64,000 nt of DNA, taken from Cranoglanis bouderius (Eukaryota; Chordata; Actinopteri; Siluriformes; Cranoglanididae). Under the pieces are notes generated by a model, which saw only the letters and a list, made by a program, of their open reading frames with translations, made no database searches and was not told where the DNA came from. Positions 20,927 through 31,609 of this stretch are shown one piece after another (the stretch's first letter is position 1; each line of letters starts with the position of its first letter). Made by a program: the position numbers and the translations under genes. The stretch covers positions 12,876,810 to 12,940,809 of the forward strand of contig CM042546.1 of the NCBI GenBank assembly GCA_023630585.1. Direction: 5' to 3'.

Positions 20927-22100
20927 CTGCTCAGACGATCGTTCATCATTCGGCTGTAATTACGCCGTTGGTCCGCTGACGTGAATAAGTTTCTCATTTC
21001 ATGCACATTTTCTCAATCTTTGAATATCCTGGCATAACCCATGCTGTATCACTAGAATTACAATTATATTGATTTAACTGCTATTGTTATAGCTGGGTGT
21101 TAAAATTCCAGAATGTCAGCACCCCTGAACTCAGCGTCCTTGCTGAGCGCCCGGCTCTGGTAATGACCGAGTTTTGCAGCTGTACACTCTCGTCGTGGGA
21201 TACGGGCATGGAAAACGAGCATGCTGAGAAAACCCTGATCAGGCGAAGGGAAGGAGAATGATGACCTGAGCTGGAGGAGGTTTTACACAAATAAGAGAAC
21301 GACATGCTGTCAAGCTGTGTGTGGGTTCACTGGATCTTCCTGGATGTGCTGGAGCAAGGAAGCAGGCTGAATCTCACACCTCTCATTATTATCTGCGATA
21401 CGCCTGACACAGGCTCAGTCACCTTTCTCACTTGTGCAGAGGTAGAAAGAGAGAGAAACAGGTGGAGGAGTGAAGCTGTCCGAGGGGGGTGAGGGGGGAG
21501 ACAACAAGAGCGGCAGAGTAAAATCCTGAATATCAAAGGTTAAATTAAAAAAAGAGAGAGATTTTTATTTTTTCATTTTTTTGCCATGCATGAGATGCGA
21601 GTTTTTGACGATGTTCCCAGTGCAACCACTTACACCACAATCGTGAACTAATTCTAGAGCTCTAGCCATATAAATGTCTGGTTTTAAATATCAGTAACAA
21701 ACAATAACAACCTTTTCTCAGGTATAATAAAAATAGAAACAGGAAGTAACGTGACATGACGAACCAATCCCATGGCATGCCACACCTAATGTGGACCATG
21801 CCAGGGTTTGGTTGAAATGAACCCCAGACCACCATTTTCAAGAAGATCAGGGATCAGTTCTCTGGACTGTTAGCTCAGAAACAACTTTCACACTTCACCA
21901 ATCATAAACTCAAACAACCAAATTTCTAAAACACTAAACACCATTTGAAAAAAGGGGGGGGGGCAATTCGGCTTATCAGAAGCTAGAACCTTCATGAAGA
22001 TATGAAAAGAAATAAAGGAATTAACCAGAAATGTTCCCAGTGGCCATGTAAGGATGTCAACGGAAAAAAGATTAGTTCCTTCATGTTTTGTTTTCTCCCT

Positions 22101-22101
<1 letters not shown>
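20927..22101. other. No gene seen; possible conserved non-coding segments
   Basis: About 20930-21000 (GGCTGTAATTACGCCGTTGG) and 21105-21300 are balanced in composition and non-repetitive, with homeodomain-like TAATTA. Whether they are conserved cannot be told from one sequence. A G9 run lies at 21954-21962. Confidence 0.4.

Positions 22102-22178
<77 letters not shown>
22102..22178. repeat. (CT)n-(CA)n compound microsatellite
   Basis: (CT)17 then (CA)20 in direct continuation. It produces the Arg-Glu, Ser-Leu and Thr-His ORFs in this area, which are not genes. Confidence 0.97.
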
Positions 22179-22180
<2 letters not shown>

Positions 22181-22354
22181 CTTATCAGGTGTGTGGGCGG
22201 TCTGAGAAAACCAGCTGGATCTCGCTGTGGCTTCATGCAGAAGACATTTCGGTTTGAGATCAAAAGATGAATATCTCCTTTCATCTCCTGATATTTACAT
22301 ATAGATGTGTTAAACAACTTGGAACATGGCACCTTTTGTGGCAGAATACTTCAT

Positions 22355-22470
22355 TTGTAGGTGAGCAAAAGTATTGGGACAGACCGTCTTTTGACCTCAA
22401 ACCCAAATGTCTTCAGTGTATAGCAAAAACTTAAGAGATGGCCTTGCCGTTCCAATACTTTTAATATGAT
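22355..22470. mobile_element. Short Tc1-type MITE relic
   Basis: GCAAAAGTATTGGGACAG at the left and GTTCCAATACTTTTA at the right are inverted repeats about 100 bases apart, enclosing CAAACCCAAATGTCTTCAGT and GTATAGCAAAAAC. A homologous right half occurs at 27425-27535. This is the terminal repeat pair of a known kind of fish Tc1-like element with nearly all the interior missing. Confidence 0.65.
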
Positions 22471-22740
22471 TGGTAGAAAATGTCCAAATTTGACCAAGGG
22501 TTTTCCCAGGCCACCACAATCTTAAACCAGCTAAATTCATGATATTACAACAGACATGACTGAATTTGTCACATTTCATATGAACGAATTCATCAGCAAA
22601 GTTGTGGCCACTAATCTAGCTTGGAAAGTCCAAGCATTTAGAGTATGCGAAGGTTGAAAAATGCACTGTAATCAAATTTTGGAATCAAGCGTATAGTATA
22701 AAGAAACTACCGAAAGGCTTTTGGGATTTATATGGTATTT

Positions 22741-22842
22741 ATCCCATCTTGGGCGTATTCCCACGTCTCACCCAGTGTCCCTCGGCTCCAATGAATCCAT
22801 GACCGGGATAAAGCGCTTAATAAAGATGAGACTGAACTGTCA
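22741..22842 (-). repeat. LINE/SINE 3'-tail fragment
   Basis: The minus strand reads TAAGCGCTTTATCCCGGTCA, then GGAGCCGAGGGACACTGGGT, then GGGAATACGCCC, matching 50985-51125 on the plus strand. Class by resemblance only. Confidence 0.55.
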
Positions 22843-24059
22843 CACTTGTCACTGTTCATATTTCTCATATAGCATTTAGACAAGGTGTTAATACCCTGAG
22901 TTTACACCAACAAGTGATGTGTTGTTGATGTTGCTCAAGGGTTGTCTCTTTTGAGTGTGTACTGACTGCTACGAATGTCACTGCCAGATGTCCAGTTTTG
23001 CTCTGATAAGAAATCGTAGCAGCCGAGATGTATCCAGTATCCAGTATCATTTCACTGTTACTATTGGTATCGAATGACTATTGGAGTCATTCAAATTTAA
23101 ATTTATGCTTGCCAAACAATGTAGTCAGAACATGATTTAACCTTGAAACTTCAACCCAAAAATACAAGAACTGAACCATACTGTGTATTTTGTGGGATGC
23201 AAGCTGCTAAAATGACCCAAAGGACAGAGCTGAAGCACTGCAGAAATACCAAGTCTTCTGCACGTCTACACCAAAGCACAAACAAGTAAATAAATGCTTG
23301 GATACAGTTCACAAAATCATTGATTTTTTTTAACCAGCCCCATGGTCCCCATGCTTGCCAAAAGGTATTTACTGGGAAAGTAAATTATGAGTCTGTTTTC
23401 AGCCCTCCTCCTTCCAACACCTCCTACAGCGAATCCTCTCCAATCCATTTCATTACATGCAGCGTGGAACCAAATATCAAATATCAAAAGTATCAGTTTC
23501 ATTCTGAAAATAAATCAGCAGGGGGTTTTAAGAGTATTGTAGACTATATTAAAGACCTGACATCCAGAGGATTGACCTAAATGTCCGAGGCTAGATATGA
23601 CAAACATGTTTGAAAATGCTAATCAATATGAATTATTTATGTATTTAAAATGATATTTTATTATTTAATTTCTATTCATTTTGTAGGTTTTTTCCTGTAT
23701 AATTGTTAGCCTTTCATTTCATGTTAACCTCCTTGTTTGTACTTCTTTGTAGAGCTACTTTGAGATCATTAAACTGGTGAAAGGTGCTATGTAAAAAGAA
23801 AATAAAGGGAAAACTCCGCCCCTATCCACAGCACACGAGAGCTCACTGAATGATTTGGTGAAGATAAAAATGATGTAAATCATCATTCTGTTGACTATGT
23901 ACATAAGAAGCAGTGACGTAATTCTACTGTTTTGTGCTGGCACTTTTACTTCCTGCCATGTGTTTTGTGCCAATAAGTGTTAACACAAATCGTTTTCGGG
24001 GCGTGTGAATGGGCTACTTTAGAACACTTTTCTTTTCCAATACTCCATGATTCGTTTTC
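22843..24059. other. No gene seen
   Basis: Unassigned; 23590-23730 is extremely AT-rich. About 23740-23800 (GTAGAGCTACTTTGAGATCA, AAAGGTGCTATGTAAA) resembles a common fish retroposon tail, uncertain. Confidence 0.4.
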
Positions 24060-24212
24060 ATCCTTTCCTTGAGGATTATTGCATCCCTGGCCATTACATG
24101 CCTAGCTCTCTCTCGGGAAAGTGCAACACATATATCAGCTACAAACCACAAGTACCATCAATATTTACATGGGGAAAGTTACTTATATTCAGAGTCCGGT
24201 TAAGCACCTGCA
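24060..24212. repeat. F2 copy, left part (split by Tc1 element E4)
   Basis: TTTACATGGGGAAAGTTACT and TATTCAGAGTCCGGTTAAGC are F2 blocks also seen at 43.63-43.66 kb. The sequence resumes after E4 at 25616. Confidence 0.55.
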
Positions 24213-24420
24213 TACAGTGGGGGGGAAAAGTATTTGATCCCCTGCTGATTTTGTACGTTTGCCCACTGACAAAGAAATGATCAGTCTATAATTTTAATGG
24301 TAGATGTATTTTAACAGTGAGAGACAGAATAACAACAAAAAAATCCAGAAAAACACATTTCAAAAAGTTATCAATTGATTTGCCTTTTAATGAGGGAAAT
24401 AAGTATTTGACCCCTTCGAC

Positions 24421-25241
24421 TTAGTACTTGGTGGCAAAACCCTTGTTGGCAATCACAGAGGTCAGATGTTTCTTGTAGTTGGCCACCAGGTTTGCACGCA
24501 TCTCAGGAGGGATTTTGTCCCACTCCTCTTTGCAGATCCTCTCCAAGTCATTAAGGTCATTTTCAATGCCCTGGCTGAGGGAAGGAGGTTCTCACCCAAG
24601 ATTTGATGGTACATGGCCCCGTCCATCGTCCCTTTGATGCGGTGCAGTTGTTCTGTCCCCTTAGCAGAAAAACACCCCCAAAGCATAATGTTCCCACCTC
24701 CATGTTTGATGGTGGGGATGGTGTTATGACTTGGGGTCATAGGCAGCATTCCTCCTCCTCCAAACACGGTGAGTTGAGTTGATGCCAAAGAGATCTGACC
24801 ACACCTGACCACAACACTTTCACCCAGTTCTCCTCTGAATCATTCAGGCAAACTTCATACGGGCCTGTACATGTGCTTTCTTGAGCAGGGGGACCTTGCA
24901 GGCGCTGCAGGATTTCAGTCCTTTACGGCGTAGTGTGTTACCAATTGTTTTCTTGGTGACTATGGTCCCAGCTGCCTTGAGATCATTAACAAGATCCTCC
25001 CGTGTAGTTCTGGGCTGATTCCTCACCGTTCTCATGATCATTGAAACTCCACGAGGTGAGATCTTGCATGGAGCCCCAGACCGAGGGAGACTGACAGTTT
25101 CTTCCATTTGCGAATAATCGCACCAACTGTTGTCACCTTCTCACCAAGCTGCTTGGTGATGGTCTTGTAGCCCATTCCAGCCTTGTGTAGGTCTACAATC
25201 TTGTCCCTGACATCCTTGGACAGCTCTTTGGTCTTGGCCAT
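24421..25241 (-). pseudogene. Tc1-like transposase with catalytic core deleted
   Basis: The start is the ATG at 25241 (MAKTKELSKDVRDKIVDLHK), with the helix-turn-helix to RKWKK. A frameshift near 25107 moves to the second segment (SLPRSGAPCKISPRGVSMIM, then TTREDLVNDLKAAG) and another near 24840 to the third (KHGGGNIMLWGCFSAKGTEQ). The stretch that should hold the first Asp is altered (GQISLAS in place of an SDETKI-like motif). At about 24560 the frame jumps from ENLLPSARALKM-coding DNA to the C-terminal NDLERICKEEW region, removing both HDND and NPIE. All three catalytic acids are therefore missing. It ends at 24421. Confidence 0.9.
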
Positions 25242-25283
25242 GGTGGAGAGTTTGGAATCTGATTGATTGATTGCTTCTGTGGA

Positions 25284-25379
25284 CAGGTGTCTTTTTACAG
25301 GTAACAAACTGAGATTAGGAGCACTCCCTTTAAGAGAGTGCTCCTAATCTCAGCTCATTACCTGTGTAAAAGACACCTG
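25284..25379. repeat. 96-base hairpin in the E4 leader
   Basis: CAGGTGTCTTTTTACAGGTA at the left pairs with TACCTGTGTAAAAGACACCTG at the right, and CTGAGATTAGGAGCACTC with AGAGTGCTCCTAATCTCAG in the middle, leaving a loop of about ten bases near 25331. It lies just upstream of the transposase start. Confidence 0.9.
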
Positions 25380-25615
25380 GGAGCCAGAAATCTTGCTGAT
25401 TGATAGGGGATCAAATACTTATTTCCCTCATTAAAATGCAAATCAATTTATAACTTTTTTGAAATGCCTTTTTCTGGATTTTTTTTTTTTGTGTGTGTTA
25501 TTCTGTCTCTCACTGTTAAAATACACCTACCATTAAAATTATAGACTGATCATTTCTTTGTCAGTGGGCAAACGTACAAAATCAGCAGGGGATCAAATAC
25601 TTTTTTCCCCCACTG

Positions 25616-26259
25616 TAAGTCCATATTCTGGACTCTTGTGTAGATCACACCTCTGGAGTTGCCAGATTTTCCTTGAGTAGAAGTATCGGAGACTGGGATT
25701 TTAGACCACCTGTGGAGTCTATAATTCTACAGTCCACCATCTTTAAACACAAGCACTCATCTTTAAGTAAAAATAAATAAATAAATAAAAATCAGCAATA
25801 GGACCTTGTTTTAGAGAAATTGTTCTAGTTGTAATGATCACATTACTCACGTCAAATTTGGTTTATTTCAACAAAATAGCTTCCACCATTCCACCATTAT
25901 TCAGCAGCTTATAAAATAGCACTTGATCCAGCACAACGTATTATTTTGCATTGCAATAAACGTAATGAAGGCAAGATACTAAATCAAGATCAGGAAATTT
26001 GAATGTATCATTTTATCACACTTTTAATTCACTATTATGACTAGCTCAGTACGATGTGCACTCCTGGAAAGAAACCAGGATTTGAAGGATTATCTGACCA
26101 AAGCACTTATCTGCTACTCTTACAGCTCATTTTAAGTGTTGGTCATAATTTTATCCATAAAAAAATCAATTAATATGCTAAGATGCTATCTCCTCGGAGG
26201 GATGATGCTATTAATTAAGTATGCCATGTTTATCTATTTCATTTTGGCATTAATTGGAA

Positions 26260-26295
<36 letters not shown>

Positions 26296-26540
26296 GTATT
26301 TACAGCCCAAAACATAAATTTCAGTGTGATGCACTGTGGTTACATCGAATTGTCAGAGAGTGGCGCTAGACTTAACACTGTCCGTATGGATCGTATTCAA
26401 ATTTGAGTTACGTAGACATAGTGCAGATTTTATGGGGCAGTTGTGTAACCCATCTCTGAACACACACAACTTTCCCTGCATAAATACTGATGCAACTTTT
26501 GGACTTAAATCGGACATTTTCTAATCATTAGCAGCATAGA
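25616..26540. repeat. F2 copy, right part
   Basis: ATTCTGGACTCTTGTGTAGA, CACCTCTGGAGTTGCCAGAT, CCATCTTTAAACACAAGCAC, AACAAAATAGCTTCCACCAT, CAGCCCAAAACATAAATTTC and GTCAGAGAGTGGCGCTAGAC run in the same order and spacing as in 43595-44500. Poly-T at 26263-26291. This pair shows that F2 is a roughly 0.9-kb unit. Non-coding. Confidence 0.6.
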
Positions 26541-26876
26541 TCCTATTTAGCTTGTTACAATCGCTAGGAACATGTTCAAAATTTCTTCCTTGAACTGTTG
26601 GTTCATCACGATTTCCTTTTAACGACAGTGTTTTAATAGCGGCCATGATTTTGTCAGCTGAGAAACCCGAGAATGCATGTCATGTAATGGCTCGACATCT
26701 GAAAACATGAACATATTCGCTCTAAAAATAGTTAAAGATCTAGAAGCATGTTGTGCTGCTAATGCAGTGGGTGTGTTTTGTCAGTGTGTGTAAGAAACGG
26801 TGTGGCAGGTCCACGTAGGGGTCCAATCACTGGATCGGACAAGCATCCCACATTTATTTCCTGTTCTTTTCATGCT

Positions 26877-26924
<48 letters not shown>

Positions 26925-27008
26925 CCTTCTCTTACCCCACACAAAAGAATTAACCAAGGGAGCTTGTTCAGGACTGTGGTAGGGTATTCTCACAGAGATT
27001 CACACAAT
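26541..27008. other. No gene; (CT)n at 26878-26921
   Basis: Unassigned DNA around a 44-base CT tract. The 155-codon ORF at 26778-27245 is built from the CT and CA tracts and is rejected. Confidence 0.6.
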
Positions 27009-27131
27009 ACACACACACACACACCAAAAATCCTCTCCTACTTGTTGTGCACCTGTGTGTGCCTGATAGTGTATGCCTCCTCCAGGTCTTGTAATGCAAG
27101 CCGGTCTCCAGAGACACACAGGGCACACACA

Positions 27132-27188
<57 letters not shown>

Positions 27189-27190
27189 AA
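27009..27190. repeat. (CA)n tracts
   Basis: Short (CA)n at 27009-27024 and a long one with an early ACTC interruption at 27125-27190. Confidence 0.95.
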
Positions 27191-27424
27191 TGAATCCAAG
27201 TTTCTTTTCCAAAGCACACAAACAAAGAGAATAAATCCAAGGTAGCGCGCACTGGGTAAGATGTAAGGAGGCGCGGCGCAAAACGCAACTCGATGCGGCC
27301 GCTTTGCGTCTGAAACGAATTTGCTAAGACTTGATGCAAACTGTGGCTGTGGACGCCTAGCAAGCTGTGGTTTAAAAGCTGACGTGAATGGGTGGAAATG
27401 GTCAACCGCAGAGGAAAGGCGAGA
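27191..27424. other. No gene seen
   Basis: A short CpG-containing stretch (GGCGCGGCGCAAAACGCAAC at about 27270) of unknown origin. Confidence 0.4.
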
Positions 27425-27535
27425 TCTAAAACTGAAAATCTTCTGCAATCTCAAACCCAAAGGTCTTTAGCGTATAGCAAAATACAAAAGAATTGGCCTT
27501 GCTGTTCCAATACTTTCAGAGAGGACTGTACATCA
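27425..27535. mobile_element. Short Tc1-type MITE relic, second copy
   Basis: CTCAAACCCAAAGGTCTTTA, CGTATAGCAAAATACAAAAG and CCTTGCTGTTCCAATACTTT match the element at 22355-22470. The left terminal repeat is not clear here. Confidence 0.6.
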
Positions 27536-28629
27536 AATAGTAAAGCAAATAATAAAGAACTAAAAAGAACTAAAAGCTTCAACAGATGACTTTTCAACTG
27601 ACGAGAAATTTCAGGATGACGAATATCTTGCCCAGAAGAACTGCAGATGGAGATTACGGATATGAGGACAAGTGTTTTGATGAAGACGACGAGCTTCCAG
27701 AGAAGAAGGAGGAACGAAGTCATTTCAGCTAAACATCACCGTGTGCCTAAAACCAATAGCCGTGCCACATCGTCCATCTACGGGCGGAGGAGTCTGGTGG
27801 GACGTCTGGTGGGACGTCAGTGTCGATGTTCGTCAAAACAAGCTTTGGATTAGGGATAATATTTAACCCAAGGCCTTAGCTCCAGGGAAAAATAATGTGT
27901 CGATAGTTCTATGTTTGTGCATTTTAATTGACTTTCTATCCAGCGCTAGTCCAATTTTGCACAACATACAGTAGAATAACCAGGAAAACAATTCCCTTTT
28001 ATCATATGAATCCAGACATCTGGGCTAGGTTTTTCCATGAAGAGACAACATACCTGACCTTCATGAGGCATTATTTCCAGGCTTCCATCTTTACTTTCTG
28101 CGTTTACTGTCAACCACTTCAGCACCCACCAGGACGTTTTAACCATCATTTATGTAAGTGTGTTGTTTATGCTGTAGCTATCCATCACATATAATAACCA
28201 TCCCCCCCCCCCCACACCCAGGAACACGAGACTTACACTCAGCGTAATTTTGTTTAAAATGCCATAGTAGTTCATATTACTATCATTTCATGAATGTTTA
28301 TCTATGAAGGGTTTGTGTATGATGATATGAGGCTTCATATCATGTAGACTTCCTTCAGTTGAAGTGTGTCTTCTCAGCACTCACTTCTCAGTCTATCGCA
28401 CTGTGGTTATATGTAACTGTGGTGCTATGAACCATCTAACCAACAAGGATCCCTGTCACCCAGAACCAGCGGGAAATAGATGTGAATGTTTCATGGTCAG
28501 ATATCCATTGGCGATGCTACCATCACCAGGTGACTCCAGGTCTTAAAACATCACCCCTGGCAGTTAGCCAGTGTTATGTAACCATAATTAGATACATAAC
28601 TTGTGTTTTCCAACACAGGTCTGAGGAAC
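27536..28629. other. No gene seen
   Basis: Unassigned. GGTGGGACGT appears twice in tandem (27796-27820). A C12 run stands at 28202-28213. Confidence 0.45.
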
Positions 28630-28638
28630 ACATACACA

Positions 28639-28678
<40 letters not shown>
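28630..28678. repeat. (CA)n microsatellite
   Basis: Interrupted twice by TA near the left end. Confidence 0.95.
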
Positions 28679-28679
<1 letters not shown>

Positions 28680-28829
28680 CTATTTTATATACAATTTTTG
28701 GAGGTATACAAAACCCTGTGCAAAATCCTCCCTCAGATCTATAGTGCACTTATATTGTGCGTTTAGGCTTCTACAGCAATTTCATACATAGATTTTCAAC
28801 CAGTCTTACAAAAGTTTTGGAAACAGCTC

Positions 28830-28867
28830 ATTTGCATGTAGCGACGCCCACAAAACTCCATAAAAGG
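28830..28867 (+). promoter_or_regulatory. Octamer and CArG-like motif pair
   Basis: ATTTGCAT at 28830-28837 is a perfect octamer; CCATAAAAGG at 28858-28867 fits the CArG consensus CC(A/T)6GG. They are 20 bases apart. No adjacent gene is visible, so function is unproven and chance is quite possible. Confidence 0.25.
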
Positions 28868-29419
28868 CGAAGTGCCCAGGAGCACAAAATGAAGGATAAA
28901 GGTAAAGGCTAAAAGACAAACGCAGACAGTTTTTTTTTGTTTGTTTTGTTTTGTTTTGTTTTTTACTCACCTTTGTGCCAAAAAAAAAAAATTAATCATA
29001 TATAAAATTAGTCATAATAAGCAAGCGCTTAATCCTCAATTAGCTGAGTCATTTGTTCACGGCTTACTGCTACACGCAGACAGACCAGCCTGTCCTCTGT
29101 TTATATAGCGCCAGTTCTTTTGTCATAATTGAATGATTCATTTTATTTGTCTATTTTATTTATGGGTGTGTGTCAGCTCGCTTTCTTTATTTTTTCTCAT
29201 TCTTTAATTAATGCCAGTAAAATAAAATGTCTGGTTTTCACAAAATGTTCTCAATGGTACTTTCAGTCCGTGACCTTGTGAACTCGTATGAGGATAGAGA
29301 CTCCCAAGTTCTTCTATAATTCACTCTGGATAAGGGCGTCTCCTAAACCCTGTAAATGTAATACAATAAGCAATTTAAACTTGCCATATATTCCAGATCA
29401 AAAGGGAAAAAAAGTGCAT
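28868..29419. other. No gene; SINE-tail scrap at 29315-29370
   Basis: Poly-T/poly-A low-complexity DNA (28930-28995), AT-rich filler, then CTCTGGATAAGGGCGTCTCC followed by TGTAAATGTAATAC, the conserved tail block of a widespread fish SINE (V-SINE-like); other copies at 35225-35300 (inverted) and 41107-41155. Confidence 0.55.
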
Positions 29420-29590
29420 TAGTTAGCCTTCATGTGCGTAAGTTTACACACCCTCAGGAGAACGAGTAGGGTACAAATGTTTTTTACAGGATTTTCATGA
29501 ATACCAAATGTCTTCTCTAAACCCCCGTGTGAACGATTTACGAATAAATCTGTCTGTATCCAGCTTGATAAATGAGGCCCATTTTGTATT
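29420..29590. repeat. F3 dispersed repeat copy
   Basis: GTAAGTTTACACACCCTCAG, CGATTTACGAATAAATCTGT and ATCCAGCTTGATAAATGAGG are matched by the reverse complement of 53685-53845 in the same order. Non-coding; class unknown. Confidence 0.6.
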
Positions 29591-29819
29591 CTAGGGCCAC
29601 TGATCTTAGTCACAACCAAACAATACTATTTTACGTTGTGCGATTTCTGTCTTTAACAACAAAAATGTGTTCATTCCTTTTGTTTTCTTACACCTTAGAT
29701 TGTTTTTCTTTATACACTTGGAGTTATCTTTCCCAAATTCGATTTTTTCTTAACCTAAGTGGAACTCACAAACAGTTTGACATGAAATTTCTTTTTTTCC
29801 ATAGTGCACACATCGTGTT
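29591..29819. other. No gene seen
   Basis: T-rich unassigned DNA; the long plus-strand frame through here is phenylalanine-rich low complexity. Confidence 0.5.
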
Positions 29820-30060
29820 TTTTGTTGTTGTTGTTTTGTTTTTCATAGAACACACTGTGTGTCCGACTCTCCCTCCTCATAATAACCACAGTGTGTATCC
29901 AAGTCTCGCATTGTGCGTCTCTGAAATCTTTTTTTTTTTGTTTTTTTCACAGCACACACAGTGCGCATCCAACTCTGCGCACCTGAGTCCTTCTTTTAAC
30001 ACACACCGAGATTTTCTTATAACACACACACACACACTGTGTATCCGCTTTTCATTTTTT
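29820..30060. repeat. Degenerate tandem repeat (CACACAGTGTGTATCC type)
   Basis: AACACACTGTGTGTCCGACT, ACCACAGTGTGTATCCAAGT, GCACACACAGTGCGCATCCA and CACACACTGTGTATCCGC recur at about 40 to 90-base spacing. The core is a near-palindrome. It drives a 196-codon ORF that is not a gene. Confidence 0.6.
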
Positions 30061-30844
30061 CTCAGCAGTGTTTCTCTGAGATTCCCTACTCACAGAGCAC
30101 GCTCTTATTCAGGGTTTTTCTTGCTCACTAGTTCAAAAAGTCCTTTCATACTTCTGACTTAAGCATGACCAGCTTACACACATATACCCACACACAAAAA
30201 CCGGCGGTGCGAGAAGATAAAATAAAGCCATGGAAACAATACTGAACTTTGAGGACTTGTGACTCAACACAGGCTCTCTTGAGTTCAAGCCTTGAGAAAT
30301 AAGATATTGGATTGTCCTTTCTTTCGCTTTTTTTTCCCTTTAGGATCTTGAGGAAATTGTGCAATCAAAACAAAAGCAAAAAAAAACCCAGACAACAACT
30401 AGAAAAGTGTTGTAAGGAAGAATCCATTACTCCATACGATGGAGTGTGCAGCCAAAAATAACATATTTCAAAATTTAGGCTTCAAACTGTGTTTTTTTTT
30501 TTTTTTTTTGACACATTACTATTATTACATAAAACATGAAAAAAAATCTAGGTCTACAAACAGTGTAGAGAACCCAGCTACTTGTGTTTGCACCATGTTT
30601 TTAACATCCGTGCCAAAAAATCGGTGTGATCTCCGAAGATTGAAATGCGAAGGAGCTTGGATCCATCACGCATGACAGATACTGTATTTACAGCTGCAGA
30701 AGATAAATGGTGAACTAGAACTCTGGCTTCAAGACAGAGGGAAAGACGCCAAGCTTCCCAACCACAAAGCAATTTCAGGCACAGCTAATGAGGCTGTGCT
30801 GGCTAATTTAGAGATCTGAACACCCCCCCCCCCCCCCCCAACCC

Positions 30845-30875
<31 letters not shown>

Positions 30876-31609
30876 ACACACATACAAAGACTCTTTCCAG
30901 TACAAAAGCTCCTGCATTCAGATCACATATCACAGCTTGCGTTCTGCTTCACGCACAGTAATAATGTATGTTAAGCAGCACATGTCGGAGAAGAAAATTA
31001 GCACCGATTTTTTTTTCGGCGTGGCGTTAGCGCCATTAGCATACATTGATGCGACTTACTGGGCCGAGCAGCCCCTGTGCTAAACAGATAAGGACATTAA
31101 AGTGTCACTGAGCCAAGGTTCCTCACCCTTCCATCTCATTTATATTTCCAGGCATTTTTTTAATCTCTTCTTGGCTGAATTATCTGGGGAAATGGGTCCT
31201 AAACCTATCTGCACAATTACCACCAAACCTGTATCGTAATCGTATCCTTTCTCAGAATAATGCTACGCCAAGCACAGACCTGGCCTCATAGAGGAGCTTC
31301 GCGGATAATAACGTGACGGTGAGGCGGTATCCTGCATTAAGCAGGATATCTTCATGAAACCATCCCTCGTGGAGCCGTCCAGACGTTTGCACCGGTGCTC
31401 ACTTTTAAAACGTAGGCGAACTCCTAAGGGGATGATGTCGGAGCGAGGTTAAGCTGCTGGTGCAATGCTGTGAATGAATCATTTACGAATCTGCTATATG
31501 AGAATTCACAAATCTGACAATAGCTCCAAATGTAAACATATACAGTGGATAGGAAGCACCTCCTCAATATTAAACTGTAACTCATGCTGTTTCTCTGGAA
31601 ACTCTGTAT
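30061..31609. other. No gene; poly-C and (CA)n at 30823-30882
   Basis: C17 at 30823-30839 runs into a (CA)n tract to 30882. The sequence 31010-31330 is balanced and non-repetitive (for example GTGGCGTTAGCGCCATTAGC, AAAGTGTCACTGAGCCAAGG) and is one of the better candidates in the window for a conserved non-coding element. Poly-T at 30493-30510. Confidence 0.45.

Larger units (their letters stand above)
24215..25615 (-). mobile_element. Tc1-like transposon E4 with long terminal repeats
   Basis: Both ends read CAGTGGGGG(G)GAAAAGTATT inward and stay complementary for roughly 200 bases (GATCAGTCTATAATTTTAAT, AACAGTGAGAGACAGAATAA). TA flanks at 24213-24214 and 25616-25617. The element of 1401 bp holds a frameshifted, deleted transposase on the minus strand and a 96-base hairpin in its leader. 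It was inserted into an F2 repeat. Confidence 0.95.

Noticed and set aside
26778..27460. 155- and 140-codon ORFs
   Set aside because: Driven by (CT)n and (CA)n tracts.
29572..30162. 196-codon plus-strand ORF
   Set aside because: Phe-rich low-complexity frame across T-rich DNA and a decayed tandem repeat.
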